The position numbers were made by a program, and so were the translations under genes. Shown in pieces: positions 32,969 to 41,502 of a stretch of 64,000 nt of DNA (within the stretch, counting starts at the first letter, position 1; each line of letters starts with the position of its first letter). Source of the stretch: Flavobacteriia bacterium (GTDB taxonomy: Bacteria; Bacteroidota; Bacteroidia; Flavobacteriales_D; Crocinitomicaceae); the NCBI GenBank assembly GCA_009924735.1, contig RFQZ01000006.1:19323-83322 (forward strand), in the 5' to 3' direction. The notes beneath the pieces were generated by a model, which saw only the letters and a program-made list of their open reading frames with translations, was not told the DNA's origin and did not search any database.

Positions 32969-33729
32969 AGAAATGCATAACCTCCGTCCTAGTCGTTTTA
33001 CTTTGCCTAGCGTGCAACAAAAAAAAGTTTTTCAAGGGACCTGATTTTTTCCAAGATGATTTTGAATCGTATGTTTCCTTGAATGAAATGTTTCCAGAGG
33101 AAGACTCATTATGGTCATTCACCCAACGGACACGGGCGCAAAACACCCTAAACTTGGATACAACACATGCCGCTTTTGGAAATTCATCCCTAAGGTTTTT
33201 TGCGCAAAAATCGGATGACCAAGGCGCCTCAAAAAGCAGCATTGCCAAACAAAACATGGCATTTTGGGAAAACGAAACCCTGCGCATGCAAGGTTGGTAT
33301 TTTATCGAAGACACGAATGCGTTAAACTGGCTTTTTTTAATGGACATGGAGGAACAAACAGCGGTGGGTGCTGGACCTGGTATGCGGTTGGCGCTGGTAG
33401 ATAATAAACTCAGGGTGGAATACAAATTCAATGAAAAGGACCTGATACAGCAAGTGGGACAAGAAATTGATTTCCCCAGGAATGAATGGGTAGAACTCAC
33501 TTGGGAAGTAAAACTCTCCAGAAAAGACAAGGGGTCGGTTAAACTTTGGCAAAATGGTCAATTGCTCATAAACCGCGACCACATCCGAACCCTTCCGAAG
33601 GACTTGCTTTATTTTCAACAAGGAACAAAAGGAATGTACAGCAGTTGCGAAATAGGAATTACGGCAAATTCGAAAGACAGTGACTTAACCTTGTGGGTTG
33701 ACCATATACGCTTTGAAAAAGTGAATTAA
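32965..33729 (+). CDS. Lipoprotein with concanavalin A-like/heparin-lyase-I-like fold
   Basis: A 254-aa lipoprotein (signal MKKCITSVLVVLLCLAC, Cys 17). The mature part looks like a single jelly-roll domain of the polysaccharide lyase type: DDFESYVSLNEMF at the start, GNSSLRFFAQ near residue 75, WVELTWEVKLSRKDKGSVKLWQNGQLLINRD near 172, and a final DHIRFEKVN strand. The W-x(n)-G-x-V-x-x-W-x-x-G pattern is that of heparin-lyase-I-like proteins. I see no proof of catalytic residues, so it may only bind glycans. It is coupled to the small barrel protein upstream. Confidence 0.78.
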   Translation: MKKCITSVLVVLLCLACNKKKFFKGPDFFQDDFESYVSLNEMFPEEDSLWSFTQRTRAQNTLNLDTTHAAFGNSSLRFFAQKSDDQGASKSSIAKQNMAFWENETLRMQGWYFIEDTNALNWLFLMDMEEQTAVGAGPGMRLALVDNKLRVEYKFNEKDLIQQVGQEIDFPRNEWVELTWEVKLSRKDKGSVKLWQNGQLLINRDHIRTLPKDLLYFQQGTKGMYSSCEIGITANSKDSDLTLWVDHIRFEKVN

Positions 33730-33838
33730 AAGTCGTAAAACCCAGAGAAAATACTAAATTTATGGCACCGAAAAGGGCGGGACCGTTTTCCTCTTTTTTC
33801 CAATCCAAAAAAAACATCAACTCCTTAAATCCAAGGCC

Positions 33839-35107
33839 ATGAATGACATCATTTGTCCAAAATGCAAACAAGCTTTTAAAATCGACCAAGCAGGTTTTGC
33901 TGAAATCCTCAAACAAGTGCGCGATCAACAATTTGACGATGAGTTAAAAAATCGTTTGCAAATTGCTGAAAACGAAAAACAAAATGCCGTAAAACTCGCT
34001 GAAGCCAACCTGCGAAATGCCCTGCTTCAAGACATCGCAACCAAAGACCAAGAAATCGCAGCATTGAAAGCAAAAAGTGAAAAAGAACTTTCGGATAAAC
34101 TCAGCCAAAAAGAACTTGAAATTGTCGAAATGCGCTCCAAAATTCAGAATGCGGAGGTTGAAAAACAACTTGTATTGTCAGAAGCCACCAAACAACTTGA
34201 AAAAGAACGCGACCAATTGACCAACAAAGTCGCAACCATTGAACTGGAAAAACAAAACCTTGAAGGCGCATTGAGACAACAATTTACAACAGAACTTCAA
34301 AGCCGAGATGCCATCATTAAATACAAGGATGATGAAATTGCCCGGGTCAAAGACATGAAAGCAAAGCTTTCTACGAAAATGGTTGGAGAAAGCTTGGAGC
34401 AACATTGCGAAATCGAATTCAATAAACTTCGAGCCACCGCATTTCCCAATGCTTATTTTGAAAAAGACAACAACATCGATGCAGGGAGCAAGGGAGACTT
34501 TATTTTCAGGGAAAACGACGCTGCAGGGAATGAAATCATTTCCATTATGTTTGAGATGAAAAATGAATCCGACACCACAGCCACCAAGAAAAAAAATGAA
34601 GATTTTTTCAAGGAATTGGACAAAGACCGCAACGAGAAAAAATGTGAATATGCAATATTGGTAACCTTGCTCGATGCCGACAACGAGTTGTATAACCAGG
34701 GAATTGTAGATGTTTCTTACAAATTCCCCAAAATGTATGTGGTAAGACCGCAGTTTTTCATTGCAATCATCACACTCCTTCGAAATGCAGCGTTGAGCTC
34801 ACTAAAATACAAAGCTGAACTGGCTTTGGTACGAAGTCAAAACATTGACATCACAAATTTTGAAGATAAAATCAACAAATTCAAGGATGGTTTTGCAAGA
34901 AATTACGACATCGCAAGCAGAAAATTCAAGGATGCCATTGATGGCATCGACAAAACCATTAAAGAATTGCAAAAAACCAAAGATGCCTTGTTGTCCTCGG
35001 AAAACAACCTCCGTCTCGCCAATGAAAAAACAGAGGATTTAACCATCAAGAAATTAACCCATGGCAATCCCACCATGAAAGCAAAATTTGACGACCTGAA
35101 GGATTAA
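33839..35107 (+). CDS. DUF2130 domain protein with long coiled coil
   Basis: A 422-aa soluble protein. It starts with a short zinc-ribbon-like [13 protein letters not shown] (one CxxC only). A charged coiled coil follows (about 25-170, many E-K-Q heptads). The DUF2130 domain (about 180-390) contains [65 protein letters not shown] and [10 protein letters not shown]. The GDFIFRE...FEMKNE arrangement resembles a PD-(D/E)xK nuclease core (D-x(n)-E-x-K), which is an inference. The ATG overlaps the TGA of a 26-codon ORF beginning at 33762. Confidence 0.88.
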   Translation: MNDIICPKCKQAFKIDQAGFAEILKQVRDQQFDDELKNRLQIAENEKQNAVKLAEANLRNALLQDIATKDQEIAALKAKSEKELSDKLSQKELEIVEMRSKIQNAEVEKQLVLSEATKQLEKERDQLTNKVATIELEKQNLEGALRQQFTTELQSRDAIIKYKDDEIARVKDMKAKLSTKMVGESLEQHCEIEFNKLRATAFPNAYFEKDNNIDAGSKGDFIFRENDAAGNEIISIMFEMKNESDTTATKKKNEDFFKELDKDRNEKKCEYAILVTLLDADNELYNQGIVDVSYKFPKMYVVRPQFFIAIITLLRNAALSSLKYKAELALVRSQNIDITNFEDKINKFKDGFARNYDIASRKFKDAIDGIDKTIKELQKTKDALLSSENNLRLANEKTEDLTIKKLTHGNPTMKAKFDDLKD

Positions 35108-35133
35108 GCACTTTTCATTCGGTATTATTGAAT

Positions 35134-35141
35134 TATCTTCG
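35134..35141 (+). promoter_or_regulatory. Likely -7 promoter box of trmB (TATCTTCG)
   Basis: TATCTTCG, one mismatch to TAnnTTTG, ends 11 bases before the TTG start of trmB in the 45-base gap after the DUF2130 gene. Confidence 0.4.
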
Positions 35142-35152
35142 CAGAAAAAAGA

Positions 35153-35821
35153 TTGGGAAAGGACAAACTCAGGAAATTTGCCGCGATAAAAACCTTCGAC
35201 AACGTACTCGAACCTGTACGTGGGGAATCCTTCCCCATCAAAGGCAATTGGCGAAAAGATTTTTTTAAAAACGACAACCCCATTGTCGTTGAATTGGGCT
35301 GTGGAAAAGGCGAGTATTCCGTAGGAATGGGAAAAATGTTCCCAGATGTGAATTACATTGGGGTAGACATCAAAGGAAACAGAATTTTCATTGGCGCCAA
35401 ACAAGCCATTGAAGAAAAAATCTACAACGTTGGTTTTTTGCGTACCCGAATTGATTTCATTGAGGCATATTTTGGTCCCGAAGAAGTAGATGAGATTTGG
35501 CTTACCTTCTCAGATCCACAACCCAACAAACCCAGAAAAAGACTCTCCTCTCCCCTCTTCATTCACCGCTATCGCAATTTTTTAAAGAAAGGGGGACGCG
35601 TACACGTTAAAACGGACAGCGATCTTTTGTTTGATTACACCTTGGAACAAATAGAATCCGAAGGCTATGAACCCTTGGACATCCGGACCGATTTATATGC
35701 AACACTCGCCACGGAATCCGATGCAGAAAAATCGCAAATCTTTAGCATTCAGACCTACTATGAGAAACTCTTTTCTTCGAAAGGACACATCATAAAATAC
35801 GCATGTTTTAAGATTCATTAA
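35153..35821 (+). CDS. trmB: tRNA (guanine-N7)-methyltransferase
   Basis: TrmB methylates G46 of tRNAs with SAM. The 222-aa protein has ELGCGKGEYSVGMGKMFPDVNYIGVDIKG near residue 45 (SAM binding), RTRIDFIEAYFG near 96 and the family motif WLTFSDPQPNKPRKRL near 118. The start is a TTG at 35153: it gives GKDKLRKFAAIKTFDNV, the conserved Bacteroidota beginning, and there is no in-frame ATG until well inside the SAM domain. It is followed after 13 bases by the alpha/beta hydrolase. Confidence 0.95.
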   Translation: MGKDKLRKFAAIKTFDNVLEPVRGESFPIKGNWRKDFFKNDNPIVVELGCGKGEYSVGMGKMFPDVNYIGVDIKGNRIFIGAKQAIEEKIYNVGFLRTRIDFIEAYFGPEEVDEIWLTFSDPQPNKPRKRLSSPLFIHRYRNFLKKGGRVHVKTDSDLLFDYTLEQIESEGYEPLDIRTDLYATLATESDAEKSQIFSIQTYYEKLFSSKGHIIKYACFKIH

Positions 35822-35834
35822 ACCAAATTCCGCG

Positions 35835-36665
35835 ATGGAACCCCAAAACCTCAAAAACAGCACCTACATCGGGTCTATGGGCAGAAAAAGCTTATTCGAC
35901 CTTGAAATCCCATCCAATTGGAACCGCGAAATGTTGATTTTTGTACACGGTTTCATGGGATTTAAAGATTGGGGGGCGTGGCATTTGGTTCAGGATTATT
36001 TTGTCTCCAAAGGATATGGTTTCGCCAAATTCAACCTTTCTCACAACGGGGGTACCGCGGAAAACGGAATTGATTTCCCTGATGAAGAAGCCTTCGCAAG
36101 AAACACGTATTCAATAGAAATTCAAGATGTCATACTTTTTCAAGCACACCTCACTTCCCTTGTCAGCGAGCCTTATAAAACCACGTTGATTGGTCATTCA
36201 CGCGGAGGAGGAGCCGTGCTTTTGAGTGCACAATACCGTATGCCCGACCGCCTGGTGATGTGGGCAAGCATCTCCGACATTGAAATGAGATTTCAAAAAA
36301 ACGAGGCCTTAACACAATGGGAAAAGGAAGGCGTAAGAACCGTGAGAAATGGAAGGACGATGCAGGATTTACCTCAGTTCTTCGAACTCTATCTTGATTA
36401 TGAAAAAAACAAAACGACCTTAGACATCCAAAAAGTTTGTAAACAATTGACGATTCCGACCTGTGTTGTGCATGGTTCTGCAGACGATTCGGTTTCCATC
36501 GAGGAAGGAAAGAACCTTGCTTTGTGGTTGAACACGCCTTTGCATACCATTGAAAAAGCAAACCATGTATTTGGCACCAAACACCCCTGGAATGCCTCGG
36601 TGCTTTCCAAAAGCATGACAAGGACTTGTGAAATCACACAATCTTTTATCGAGAAAAATAGATAA
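35835..36665 (+). CDS. Alpha/beta-hydrolase family protein
   Basis: A 276-aa cytoplasmic serine hydrolase. The oxyanion region is LIFVHGFMGFKDWG near residue 35, the nucleophile Ser sits in LIGHSRGGGAVLL near 120, the acid in VHGSADDSVSIEEG near 218, and the catalytic His in EKANHVFG near 238. The triad is therefore complete. It resembles dienelactone-hydrolase-like and acyl-peptidase-like hydrolases, but the substrate cannot be deduced. It directly follows trmB and precedes the SRP RNA gene. Confidence 0.9.
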   Translation: MEPQNLKNSTYIGSMGRKSLFDLEIPSNWNREMLIFVHGFMGFKDWGAWHLVQDYFVSKGYGFAKFNLSHNGGTAENGIDFPDEEAFARNTYSIEIQDVILFQAHLTSLVSEPYKTTLIGHSRGGGAVLLSAQYRMPDRLVMWASISDIEMRFQKNEALTQWEKEGVRTVRNGRTMQDLPQFFELYLDYEKNKTTLDIQKVCKQLTIPTCVVHGSADDSVSIEEGKNLALWLNTPLHTIEKANHVFGTKHPWNASVLSKSMTRTCEITQSFIEKNR

Positions 36666-36671
36666 TTTTTC

Positions 36672-36699
36672 TTGTTTTGGTCAAATCTACCTACATTTG
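36672..36699 (+). promoter_or_regulatory. Promoter of the SRP RNA gene
   Basis: TTG at 36672-36674 and a perfect TACATTTG at 36692-36699 are 17 bases apart, fitting the Bacteroidota -33/-7 pattern. The RNA should start about five to seven bases after the box, at 36704-36706, where the first pairing strand begins. Confidence 0.7.
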
Positions 36700-36703
36700 C
36701 AGA

Positions 36704-36803
36704 TAGGGTAAGTCTTTTACGACCAGCTCCCTCTTAACCCTCCAGGACGGGAACGTAGCAAAGGCAGGAGGTTGTAGCGGTGCGATAGAAGTAGCTTACC
36801 CTT
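36704..36803 (+). ncRNA. ffs: Signal recognition particle RNA, small bacterial type
   Basis: The SRP54-binding hairpin is exact: CAGG (36743-36746), ACG, the GGAA tetraloop (36750-36753), CGT, AGCA (36757-36760), enclosed by CCTCC/GGAGG. The ends pair as GGGTAAG (36706-36712) with CTTACCC (36795-36801), giving one long hairpin of about 100 bases as in 4.5S RNA. A T-run (36805-36811) follows at once, so the closing stem also serves as terminator. It has its own promoter. It lies between an alpha/beta hydrolase gene and a small lipoprotein gene; ftsY is in the same window. Confidence 0.95.
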
Positions 36804-36811
36804 CTTTTTTT
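36795..36811 (+). terminator. Terminator of the SRP RNA
   Basis: The 3' strand of the closing SRP RNA stem (CTTACCC) is followed within three bases by seven T residues, which fits intrinsic termination. Confidence 0.7.
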
Positions 36812-36826
36812 AACCCTTTTCGAGCC

Positions 36827-37117
36827 ATGAAAATCATTCTACCTTGCCTTTTTTTGCTTTGTATTTTTGGTTGTTCAAAACGCACAGCTTGTTCGAATGC
36901 GGTATCCGGCACCATGAAAAACAGAAGTGGATTGGATGGTTGCCAATGGGTCATTGAAGCCAACGACAAAGTATACGAACCTATGAATTTGCATGATTTC
37001 AACAGCGAATTATTGGTGGACAACACGAAGGTTGTTTTTTCCTTCGAATCCTTTCCGGTTGCGTCCATTTGCATGATGGGGGAAACCATAAAATTGAACT
37101 GTTTAGAAAAGAAATAG
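36827..37117 (+). CDS. Small lipoprotein, unknown function
   Basis: A 96-aa lipoprotein with signal MKIILPCLFLLCIFGC (Cys 16). The mature part has four further cysteines (SKRTACSNAV, LDGCQWVIEA, ASICMMG, KLNCLEKK), perhaps two disulfides in the periplasm. The GCQWVIEANDKVYEPMNL stretch resembles a small secreted beta-sandwich family seen in Bacteroidota, but I cannot name it. It starts just after the SRP RNA terminator and 33 bases before the efflux pump gene. Confidence 0.75.
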   Translation: MKIILPCLFLLCIFGCSKRTACSNAVSGTMKNRSGLDGCQWVIEANDKVYEPMNLHDFNSELLVDNTKVVFSFESFPVASICMMGETIKLNCLEKK

Positions 37118-37150
37118 TGCATAACGACCCTAAACAGCTTTTTTAAAAAC

Positions 37151-40100
37151 ATGCTCAACCACATCATTTCGTTTTCAATTAAAAACAAACTCATTATTGG
37201 GCTTTTTATCATTGGACTCATCGGCTATGGCAGTTATCAATTTACCAAACTCCCAATTGATGCTGTTCCAGACATTACGGACAATCAGGTTCAAGTGATA
37301 ACCACCGCGCCCTCACTTGGCGCTCCAGACATTGAAAGACTGATTACTTTTCCCATTGAACAAGCCAACAGCAACATTCCCGGAATAAAGGAAATACGTA
37401 GTTTTTCACGTTTCGGGCTTTCACTTATCACAATTGTTTTCGAGGATGATGTTGACATTTATTGGGCCAGACAACAGGTAAGCGAACGATTAACACAGGC
37501 ACAAAGCCAGATTCCTAAAAGCTTAGGCACCCCCGTTTTGGCACCGGTAACATCGGGTTTGGGCGAAATTTATCAATATGTAATACGGGCCAAAGGTGTA
37601 TATAAATTAAAATACGATGCTACAGAATTAAGAACCATGCAAGATTGGGTGGTCAGAAGGCAATTGCTAGGGGTTAAAGGAGTGGCCGACGTTAGCAGCT
37701 TTGGAGGTAAGTTGAAACAGTTCGAAATTGCTGTAGATGCGAATAAACTTCAAGCCTTAAACATTACCATCAATGATATTTTTACTGCGGTAGAAAACAA
37801 CAACGAAAATACGGGAGGGGCTTACATTGAGAGGAAATCAACGGTAATGTACATAAGAAGTGAAGGGCTTATCGGAAACATCGACGACATCAAAAACATC
37901 GTTGTCAAGAACACTTCTGAAGGGATTCCAATTCTAATTAATGATGTCGCAGAGGTAAAAATTGGCAATGCAATTAGGTATGGCGCTATGACCTACAATG
38001 ATGAAGGTGAATGTGTAGGAGCCGTAGTTATGATGTTAAAAGGTGAGAACAGTAATGAGGTGATTAAAAACGTAAAAGATAGAATTACACAAATTCAAAA
38101 AACCCTACCGAAAGGTATTGTCATTGAACCGTTTTTAGACCGAACAAAAATGGTAAACAGCGCCATTGGAACCGTTGAGAATAATTTAATGGAGGGTGCG
38201 CTCATCGTGATTTTTGTCTTGGTGTTATTCTTGGGGAATTTTAGGGCTGGATTGCTCGTTGCATCTGTAATCCCATTGGCCTTACTATTTGCCGTTATTA
38301 TGATGAACCTATTCGGCGTGAGTGGGAACCTCATGAGTTTAGGAGCATTGGATTTCGGATTGATTGTAGATGGGGCGGTAATCATTGTTGAGGCAGTAAT
38401 GCACAGTTTGGTTCATAGTAAAAAAACAAACGCAATTGGAGGAATCGGCCAAAATGAAATGGACACGACGGTTAAACGTTCAGCCAGCAGAATGATGAAC
38501 AGTGCTGTGTTTGGACAGATCATTATCCTTGTCGTCTATTTACCCATTTTTGCACTGGAAGGTATTGAAGGGAAAATGTTTAAGCCCATGGCACAGACCG
38601 TCGCTTTTGCATTGTTAGGTGCGTTTTTACTTTCCTTGACTTACATTCCCATGATGAGCGCTTTATTTCTCTCTAAAAATTCAGCTTACAAAAAGAATTT
38701 GTCAGACCGAATGATGGAATTTTTCATTCGCATTCATCAAAACACCCTAGGCAAGGCATTGAAATACCCCAAAACCATTTTAACTATAGCAATGTCGTTC
38801 ATGGCCATTTCATTTTTCGTGTTTTCTAGAATGGGTGGAGAATTTATTCCCGAATTACCTGAAGGAGATTTTGCAGTGGAAACAAGATTGTTAACAGGTT
38901 CAAATATACATACCACGGTTGATGCTTGCTTAAAATCTGCGCATATTCTGAAAAAATTTCCCGAGGTGAAAAAAGTAGTTGGCAAAATTGGAAGCGGTGA
39001 AATACCCACTGACCCAATGCCTATGGAAGCTGCTGACCTGATTGTCGTTTTAAAAGACAAGTCTGAATGGACCACAGCAAGTTCATACAATCAGTTATCC
39101 GAAAAAATGGCAAAAGCGCTGGAAGATGTCCCAGGGATTCAATATGGTTTTCAATATCCTGTTGCTATGCGATTTAATGAATTAATGACGGGATCAAAAC
39201 AAGACGTTGTATGTAAAATTTTTGGTGAAAACCTAGATACCCTTGCCAAATATTCCAAACAATTGGGTACCGTAGCCAAGAAAATAAAAGGCGCCCAAGA
39301 AATTTATGTTGAAACTGTCAATGGTTTACCACAACTTATTATCAAATACAGACAAAGTGCGATTGCACAATACGGTTTGAATATTTCAGACATCAATCGA
39401 GTGGTTAACATCGCTTTTGCAGGTCAAAGCAGCGGACAAGTTTTTGAGGACGAAAAACGATTTGATTTAGTGGTACGTCTTGCTGGAGATAAGCGGCAAA
39501 AACTAGAAGACGTTCAAAACCTGCTGATCCCTACCCCATCAGGAATACAAGTTCCATTACACCAGGTTGCAGATGTTTCCTTAAAAGAAAGTGTCAATCA
39601 AATACAGCGGGAAGATGCAAAACGGAGAATTGTTGTAGGTTTTAATGTGAAAGACAGAGATGTGCAAAGCATTGTCAAAGATTTACAAACCAATGTCAAT
39701 AAAGAAATCAAACTCCCCGCAGGTTATTATGTAACTTATGGGGGGGCTTTTGAGAATTTAGAGGTCGCAAAAAAACGTCTCTCCATTGCCGTACCCCTTT
39801 CACTGCTGCTGATTTTTTTATTTTTGTATTTCGCCTTTGGCTCCATCCAACAAGGATTGCTTATCTATTCGGCCATTCCCCTTTCTACCATTGGAGGCAT
39901 CCTTTTCTTATCTTTAAGAGGCATGCCATTTAGCATCAGTGCTGGGATCGGTTTCATTGCTTTATTTGGCGTGGCGGTATTGAATGGGATTGTATTGATT
40001 GCTGAATTTAATCGTTTGAGAGATGAAGGCGAAACAGATTCAAAAAACATCGTTTTGCTGGGAACAAAACACCGTTTACGCCCGGTGCTAATGACCGCAT

Positions 40101-41500
40101 TCGTAGCCTCGCTTGGTTTTTTACCCATGGCACTTAGCCAAGGGGCTGGCGCTGAAGTCCAACGCCCACTTGCTACCGTTGTCATCGGAGGATTGTTAAC
40201 AGCCACTTTCTTGACTTTGATTGTTTTGCCTATCCTCTATGTACTTTTGGATAAACTGGGCAAGAAAAAAACGTCTAACAAGACAAGCATACCGACCCTT
40301 ATGGTTATCCTAATTTTCACTTTTCACAATGTGAATGCGCAACCCGAAATCACGTTAAAAGCAGCTTTAGACAGCGCATTGCAAAACAATTTATCCATAA
40401 GAAACGCAAAATTAGAAGCTGAAATTCAAAAAAACATGATGGGAGCCACGCTCGACCTCCCTCAAACGAATGTATCCTTTGAATATGGACAAATCAATTC
40501 CTTTTACAACGATACCAAATTTGGGATTTCGCAATCCCTAAATTTCCCAACCGTCTACAAAAGACAGAAATTGATTCAAAAAGAAACTTTTACCAACGCT
40601 TTACTCATAATGGGAAAAAAGGAGGCAGAACTTAAAAGAGAGGTCACCCTTGCATTTTACCAATTACGATACCTTCAGGAAAAACTACGGATTCTCTCCA
40701 AAATTGACAGTTTGTATTCTTCATTTTTGGATAAAATCAACCTTCGCTATGCCAAGGGTGAAACAAATGCCATAGAAAAAATTACGGCGGAAACACAGCT
40801 TGGTGAAATAACTTCGCAACAAAAGCTCTTAAAAGCGGACATCGAATCCCTTATTCTTCAATTCCAATGGTTACTTAATACCCAAAAAAAATACCTTCCT
40901 TACCCAAAAGAACCTAACCTGGTTTTCATTGAAATCTTGGACACCACTGCCTTAAGAAAACATCCGGAGATAAAAACACTTGAACAAGAAAACAAACTGT
41001 CGCTGGAAAACACCGCTTTGGAAAAATCTAAATTATTACCAACCCTCAACCTCGGCTATGGAAACCAAAGCATGTTAGGTGTAGGGGCAAACAACCAATT
41101 ATATTCAAGCAGTACAAGATTTCACTCGCTCCAATTTGGGATTGGTGTACCCTTATTCTTTAAACCCCAACGATCAAGAATACAAGTAAGCAACGTGGCA
41201 CAATTGATTTCACAAAACAATTATTTGTTGGGAATTGGAAAGATTCAATCTGAATGGGAAAGTAATCAAATGAAATATAAGGCGCAACGAACAAACGTTG
41301 CGTATTATGAAGAAATTGCCTTAAAAAATGCCGCATTAATTACGAAGATTGCGGACTTACAGTTTAGTAATGGCGATATTAATTATTTAGAATGGACACA
41401 ATTGATAAACCAAAACATTTCTATTCAAAGCAATTATGCAGATGCCATTTACAACCTAAATACAACGATTATCCAACTCAACTACTTAACCAATCCTTAA
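37151..41500 (+). CDS. CusA/CzcA-type heavy-metal RND efflux pump fused to a TolC-like outer-membrane domain
   Basis: A 1449-aa fusion. Residues about 1-1040 are an HME-family RND pump: KLPIDAVPDITDNQVQV near 33, SRFGLSLITIVFEDDVDIYWARQQV near 85, and the charged membrane motif GALDFGLIVDGAVIIVEAV near 398. Twelve membrane segments are expected, ending VLPILYVLLDKLGKKK. A second signal-like segment follows (about 1046-1060: PTLMVILIFTFHNVNAQ) and then about 390 residues of TolC/CzcC-type outer-membrane efflux protein (ALQNNLSIRNAKLEAEI, GISQSLNFPTVYKRQK, FGIGVPLFFK). The metal cannot be assigned. The adaptor gene follows after two bases. Confidence 0.94.
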   Translation: MLNHIISFSIKNKLIIGLFIIGLIGYGSYQFTKLPIDAVPDITDNQVQVITTAPSLGAPDIERLITFPIEQANSNIPGIKEIRSFSRFGLSLITIVFEDDVDIYWARQQVSERLTQAQSQIPKSLGTPVLAPVTSGLGEIYQYVIRAKGVYKLKYDATELRTMQDWVVRRQLLGVKGVADVSSFGGKLKQFEIAVDANKLQALNITINDIFTAVENNNENTGGAYIERKSTVMYIRSEGLIGNIDDIKNIVVKNTSEGIPILINDVAEVKIGNAIRYGAMTYNDEGECVGAVVMMLKGENSNEVIKNVKDRITQIQKTLPKGIVIEPFLDRTKMVNSAIGTVENNLMEGALIVIFVLVLFLGNFRAGLLVASVIPLALLFAVIMMNLFGVSGNLMSLGALDFGLIVDGAVIIVEAVMHSLVHSKKTNAIGGIGQNEMDTTVKRSASRMMNSAVFGQIIILVVYLPIFALEGIEGKMFKPMAQTVAFALLGAFLLSLTYIPMMSALFLSKNSAYKKNLSDRMMEFFIRIHQNTLGKALKYPKTILTIAMSFMAISFFVFSRMGGEFIPELPEGDFAVETRLLTGSNIHTTVDACLKSAHILKKFPEVKKVVGKIGSGEIPTDPMPMEAADLIVVLKDKSEWTTASSYNQLSEKMAKALEDVPGIQYGFQYPVAMRFNELMTGSKQDVVCKIFGENLDTLAKYSKQLGTVAKKIKGAQEIYVETVNGLPQLIIKYRQSAIAQYGLNISDINRVVNIAFAGQSSGQVFEDEKRFDLVVRLAGDKRQKLEDVQNLLIPTPSGIQVPLHQVADVSLKESVNQIQREDAKRRIVVGFNVKDRDVQSIVKDLQTNVNKEIKLPAGYYVTYGGAFENLEVAKKRLSIAVPLSLLLIFLFLYFAFGSIQQGLLIYSAIPLSTIGGILFLSLRGMPFSISAGIGFIALFGVAVLNGIVLIAEFNRLRDEGETDSKNIVLLGTKHRLRPVLMTAFVASLGFLPMALSQGAGAEVQRPLATVVIGGLLTATFLTLIVLPILYVLLDKLGKKKTSNKTSIPTLMVILIFTFHNVNAQPEITLKAALDSALQNNLSIRNAKLEAEIQKNMMGATLDLPQTNVSFEYGQINSFYNDTKFGISQSLNFPTVYKRQKLIQKETFTNALLIMGKKEAELKREVTLAFYQLRYLQEKLRILSKIDSLYSSFLDKINLRYAKGETNAIEKITAETQLGEITSQQKLLKADIESLILQFQWLLNTQKKYLPYPKEPNLVFIEILDTTALRKHPEIKTLEQENKLSLENTALEKSKLLPTLNLGYGNQSMLGVGANNQLYSSSTRFHSLQFGIGVPLFFKPQRSRIQVSNVAQLISQNNYLLGIGKIQSEWESNQMKYKAQRTNVAYYEEIALKNAALITKIADLQFSNGDINYLEWTQLINQNISIQSNYADAIYNLNTTIIQLNYLTNP

Positions 41501-41502
41501 AA

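Noticed and set aside
36163..36621. 152-codon open frame antisense to the alpha/beta hydrolase
   Set aside because: The hydrolase has a complete catalytic triad on the plus strand; the antisense frame shows no motif.
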